Assembly: GCA_013213915.1 (NCBI GenBank) | Contig: JABSRK010000177.1 | Coordinates: forward strand, 1-7,611 | From: Planctomycetota bacterium | Lineage (GTDB): Bacteria > Planctomycetota > GCA-002687715 | Reading direction: 5' to 3' | Length of the DNA stretch: 7,611 nt | Shown here: piece after piece, positions 6,074 to 7,611 of the stretch | Numbering within the stretch: position 1 is the first letter of the stretch | Layout of the letters: each line of letters begins with the position of its first letter | Made by a program: the position numbers and the translations under genes | The notes under the pieces: model-generated | What the model saw: only the letters and a program-made list of their open reading frames with translations | The model's database searches: none | Told to the model about the DNA's origin: nothing

Positions 6074-6260
6074 CGAACCCCATGTTAGACTCTTTCCCCG
6101 CCCTTCCGAACTCCAGTAAGCCCGGATGTTCGGCCGCTGCGTTTCTCCACCCGGTACGATTCCGGTGGGCGGTGCAGAGTCGTTTCAGTCCCTCGCTGTC
6201 CACGTACCGAACGGAAGTCCACGGATTCGGCAGGGGAGGACAGACCCCCTGCGATGCGCC
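6074..6260. promoter_or_regulatory. 187-bp divergent intergenic region (glycosyltransferase / radical SAM)
   Basis: This is the largest non-coding gap in the window and lies between two divergent starts, so it should hold promoters for both. No strong -35/-10 pair is visible; weak -10-like boxes are TACGAT at 6155-6160 on + and TAACAT on - just upstream of the glycosyltransferase. An imperfect inverted repeat, CCACCcGG / CCGGTGG around 6147-6168 with a one-base bulge, could be an operator. A CCGAA / TTCGG pair (6207-6211, 6226-6230) lies directly before the hairpin at 6230-6252. These sites are suggestions only; the region's role is inferred from gene orientation. Confidence 0.4.
6230..6252 (+). 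other. GC-rich hairpin enclosing the Shine-Dalgarno-like GGGGAGGA upstream of the radical SAM gene
   Basis: GCAGGGG (6230-6236) pairs perfectly with CCCCTGC (6246-6252) around a nine-base loop, AGGACAGAC. The left arm and loop hold GGGGAGGA (6233-6240), the strongest Shine-Dalgarno-like string before the gene. It ends 20 bases from the ATG at 6261, too far for direct use in linear form. Folding would bring the loop nearer the start, or would mask the site. There is no T-run, so it is not an intrinsic terminator. Confidence 0.5.
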
Positions 6261-7611
6261 ATGAAGCTCGCCCTCGTAGCGCCTCCCTGGGAGGTGATGA
6301 TCAACTCCTATCCTCCTCTGGGGTTGGGATACGTCGCGGCTGCGGCGATCGCGGGTGGCCACCCGACGACGATTCACGACTACGGGCTGCATCCCCACGC
6401 GTCCGTGACCCGCATCGTCGATGAGGTCCTCGAGGTCGAGCCGGACATCGTGGGTATCACCACCTGGACGCACCTCTATCACGTCTGCTGTGAGGTCGCC
6501 CAGGCGTTCAAACGCCGACGTCCAGATCTTCCGGTCGTTCTGGGGGGGCCGCACGTGACCGTGTTCCCGTCGGAGACGCTGGAAGAGGAGCCAGCCGCCG
6601 ATTACGTGGCTTTCGGCGAGGGGGAGCTGACGTTGACGGAGCTCATGGATGGCCTTGATCCGGCTTGCAGCGCGAGGAGCAAGGCCGACCTCCCGGCCAT
6701 CGACGGGCTCGCCTGGCGTGACGGTGATCGTATCGTCAAGAACGCGCTCCGCGGCATCAACACTGACATCGCGACGCTGCCATTTCCCGCTCGCGACGTG
6801 ATGGAGATCGAGCGGTACCCGCTCCGTGCCTGGAGTGGTGAGCGGATGACCACGATGATGACCTCGCGGGGTTGTCCCTACGCGTGCACCTATTGCTTCA
6901 AGGGGCTCTTCGGGCGGCGTTACATCACGACGCCGAACGACCTCATCATCGCGGAGATGGAGGCGATCCACGAGGAGTATGGCATCGATCATTTCTACTT
7001 CGTCGATGACCTCTTCGTCGTCAACATCAAGCGCTTGATGGAATTTGTCGCGTGCATGAAGGAGCGCGAACTCGGCTTCAAGTGGCAGTGTCTCGCGCGC
7101 GTCGATCGTCTCGAGAAGGAGCATTACGTTGCCATGGCGGAGGCCGGGTGCTCCAAGATTCACTACGGGATCGAGACGGGAGACCCGGAGATGATGGTCC
7201 GTGTCGACAAGGAAGCGACACTGGAGCAGGTCGCCAACGCCGTCACCTGGTGCAGCGCCGCCGGCATCATGGCCAAGGGCTATTTCATGCTCGGTCTCCC
7301 CGGTGAGACGGAAGAGACGGCCAGACGAACGATCGACATGGCTTGCGATCTGCAGCTCACGGAGGCGATGTTCTCACTGACGACTCCGTTCCCGGGCACC
7401 GCGATGTGGAACGACATCAAGGATCGCTTCGAGGGCATCCCCCGCAAGGAGCTGTTCAAGCGGGCGAGCTACTATTACGGGACGAAAACCGTCAGCGAGC
7501 CGATGTTCAACCTGTCCCAGCTGACCATGGAGCGCCTCATCCAACTCGTGAACGAAGCTGAGTATTCGTTCAGGACACGGGGGTGGCGCGCGAAACAACT
7601 CGAGGGGCAGT
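6261..7611 (+). CDS. cobalamin-binding-domain radical SAM enzyme (BchE/HpnP-like class), 3' end at or beyond the window edge
   Basis: The frame is open from ATG 6261 to the last base, 450 codons plus one base, so the stop is just outside or further on. The N-terminus (MKLALVAPPW, then PPLGLGYVAA, V-G-I-T-T, GGPHVT at 95-100 and FGEGE at 118-122) matches the B12-binding Rossmann-like domain that precedes many radical SAM cores. The canonical DxHxxG cobalamin ligand motif is not visible, which is common in this class. The radical SAM motif CxxxCxxC is C205-P-Y-A-C209-T-Y-C212, which should bind a [4Fe-4S] cluster and S-adenosylmethionine. Downstream, FYFVDDLF, KIHYGIETGD, KGYFMLGLPGETEET and TPFPGT are typical core-barrel segments. 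Known relatives do methylations, ring formation or rearrangements in hopanoid, bacteriochlorophyll and natural-product pathways. No earlier in-frame ATG or GTG fits. The substrate is unknown. Confidence 0.93.
   Translation, partial: MKLALVAPPWEVMINSYPPLGLGYVAAAAIAGGHPTTIHDYGLHPHASVTRIVDEVLEVEPDIVGITTWTHLYHVCCEVAQAFKRRRPDLPVVLGGPHVTVFPSETLEEEPAADYVAFGEGELTLTELMDGLDPACSARSKADLPAIDGLAWRDGDRIVKNALRGINTDIATLPFPARDVMEIERYPLRAWSGERMTTMMTSRGCPYACTYCFKGLFGRRYITTPNDLIIAEMEAIHEEYGIDHFYFVDDLFVVNIKRLMEFVACMKERELGFKWQCLARVDRLEKEHYVAMAEAGCSKIHYGIETGDPEMMVRVDKEATLEQVANAVTWCSAAGIMAKGYFMLGLPGETEETARRTIDMACDLQLTEAMFSLTTPFPGTAMWNDIKDRFEGIPRKELFKRASYYYGTKTVSEPMFNLSQLTMERLIQLVNEAEYSFRTRGWRAKQLEGQ

Noticed and set aside
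6230..6252. Intrinsic terminator at the hairpin before the radical SAM gene
   Set aside because: No T-rich tract follows the stem on either strand, and it lies upstream of a gene start in a divergent region, where a terminator is not expected.
6063..7163. A 366-codon open frame on the - strand across the radical SAM gene
   Set aside because: The + strand frame here has CxxxCxxC and other radical SAM motifs; the - strand product shows no family features and would overlap the glycosyltransferase start.

Overview
The window is gene-dense, GC-rich bacterial DNA (mostly G/C at third codon positions). Genes are packed head to tail with 4-base start/stop overlaps (GTGA, ATGA, GTGA), some starts are GTG, and recognisable Shine-Dalgarno sites are sparse. 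This fits a high-GC environmental bacterium such as Planctomycetota, Myxococcota or Acidobacteriota, but no marker gene here fixes the phylum. I see no rRNA, tRNA, CRISPR array, insertion sequence, integrase or phage gene.

Layout from left to right. (1) 1-959, + strand: the 3' end of a CPBP-family intramembrane protease gene, overlapped by 4 bases by a gene for a small five-helix membrane protein of unknown function. (2) 953-2656, - strand: a complete exported YtcJ-type amidohydrolase whose stop codon overlaps the end of the previous gene by 7 bases. (3) 2710-4999, + strand: a three-gene operon made of a five-helix membrane protein of unknown function, an ABC ATPase and an ABC-2 type permease. 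The three genes are joined by 4-base overlaps and probably form one export system. (4) 5015-6073, - strand: a GT-B fold glycosyltransferase. (5) 6261 to the right edge, + strand: a cobalamin-binding-domain radical SAM enzyme, 450 codons visible, transcribed divergently from the glycosyltransferase across a 187-bp gap. This frame is open to the window edge, so its stop lies outside.

How the genes fit together. The two membrane blocks (CPBP protease plus small membrane protein; small membrane protein plus ABC-2 exporter) could belong to one envelope or export function interrupted by the amidohydrolase, but that is inference. The glycosyltransferase and radical SAM enzyme look like the edge of a cell-surface polysaccharide, lipid or secondary-metabolite locus that continues to the right. 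I do not see a complete, clearly novel system. The best leads are the uncharacterised membrane protein built into the ABC operon, the possible relationship between the two small membrane proteins, and the unassigned radical SAM enzyme with a hairpin that could mask its ribosome-binding region.
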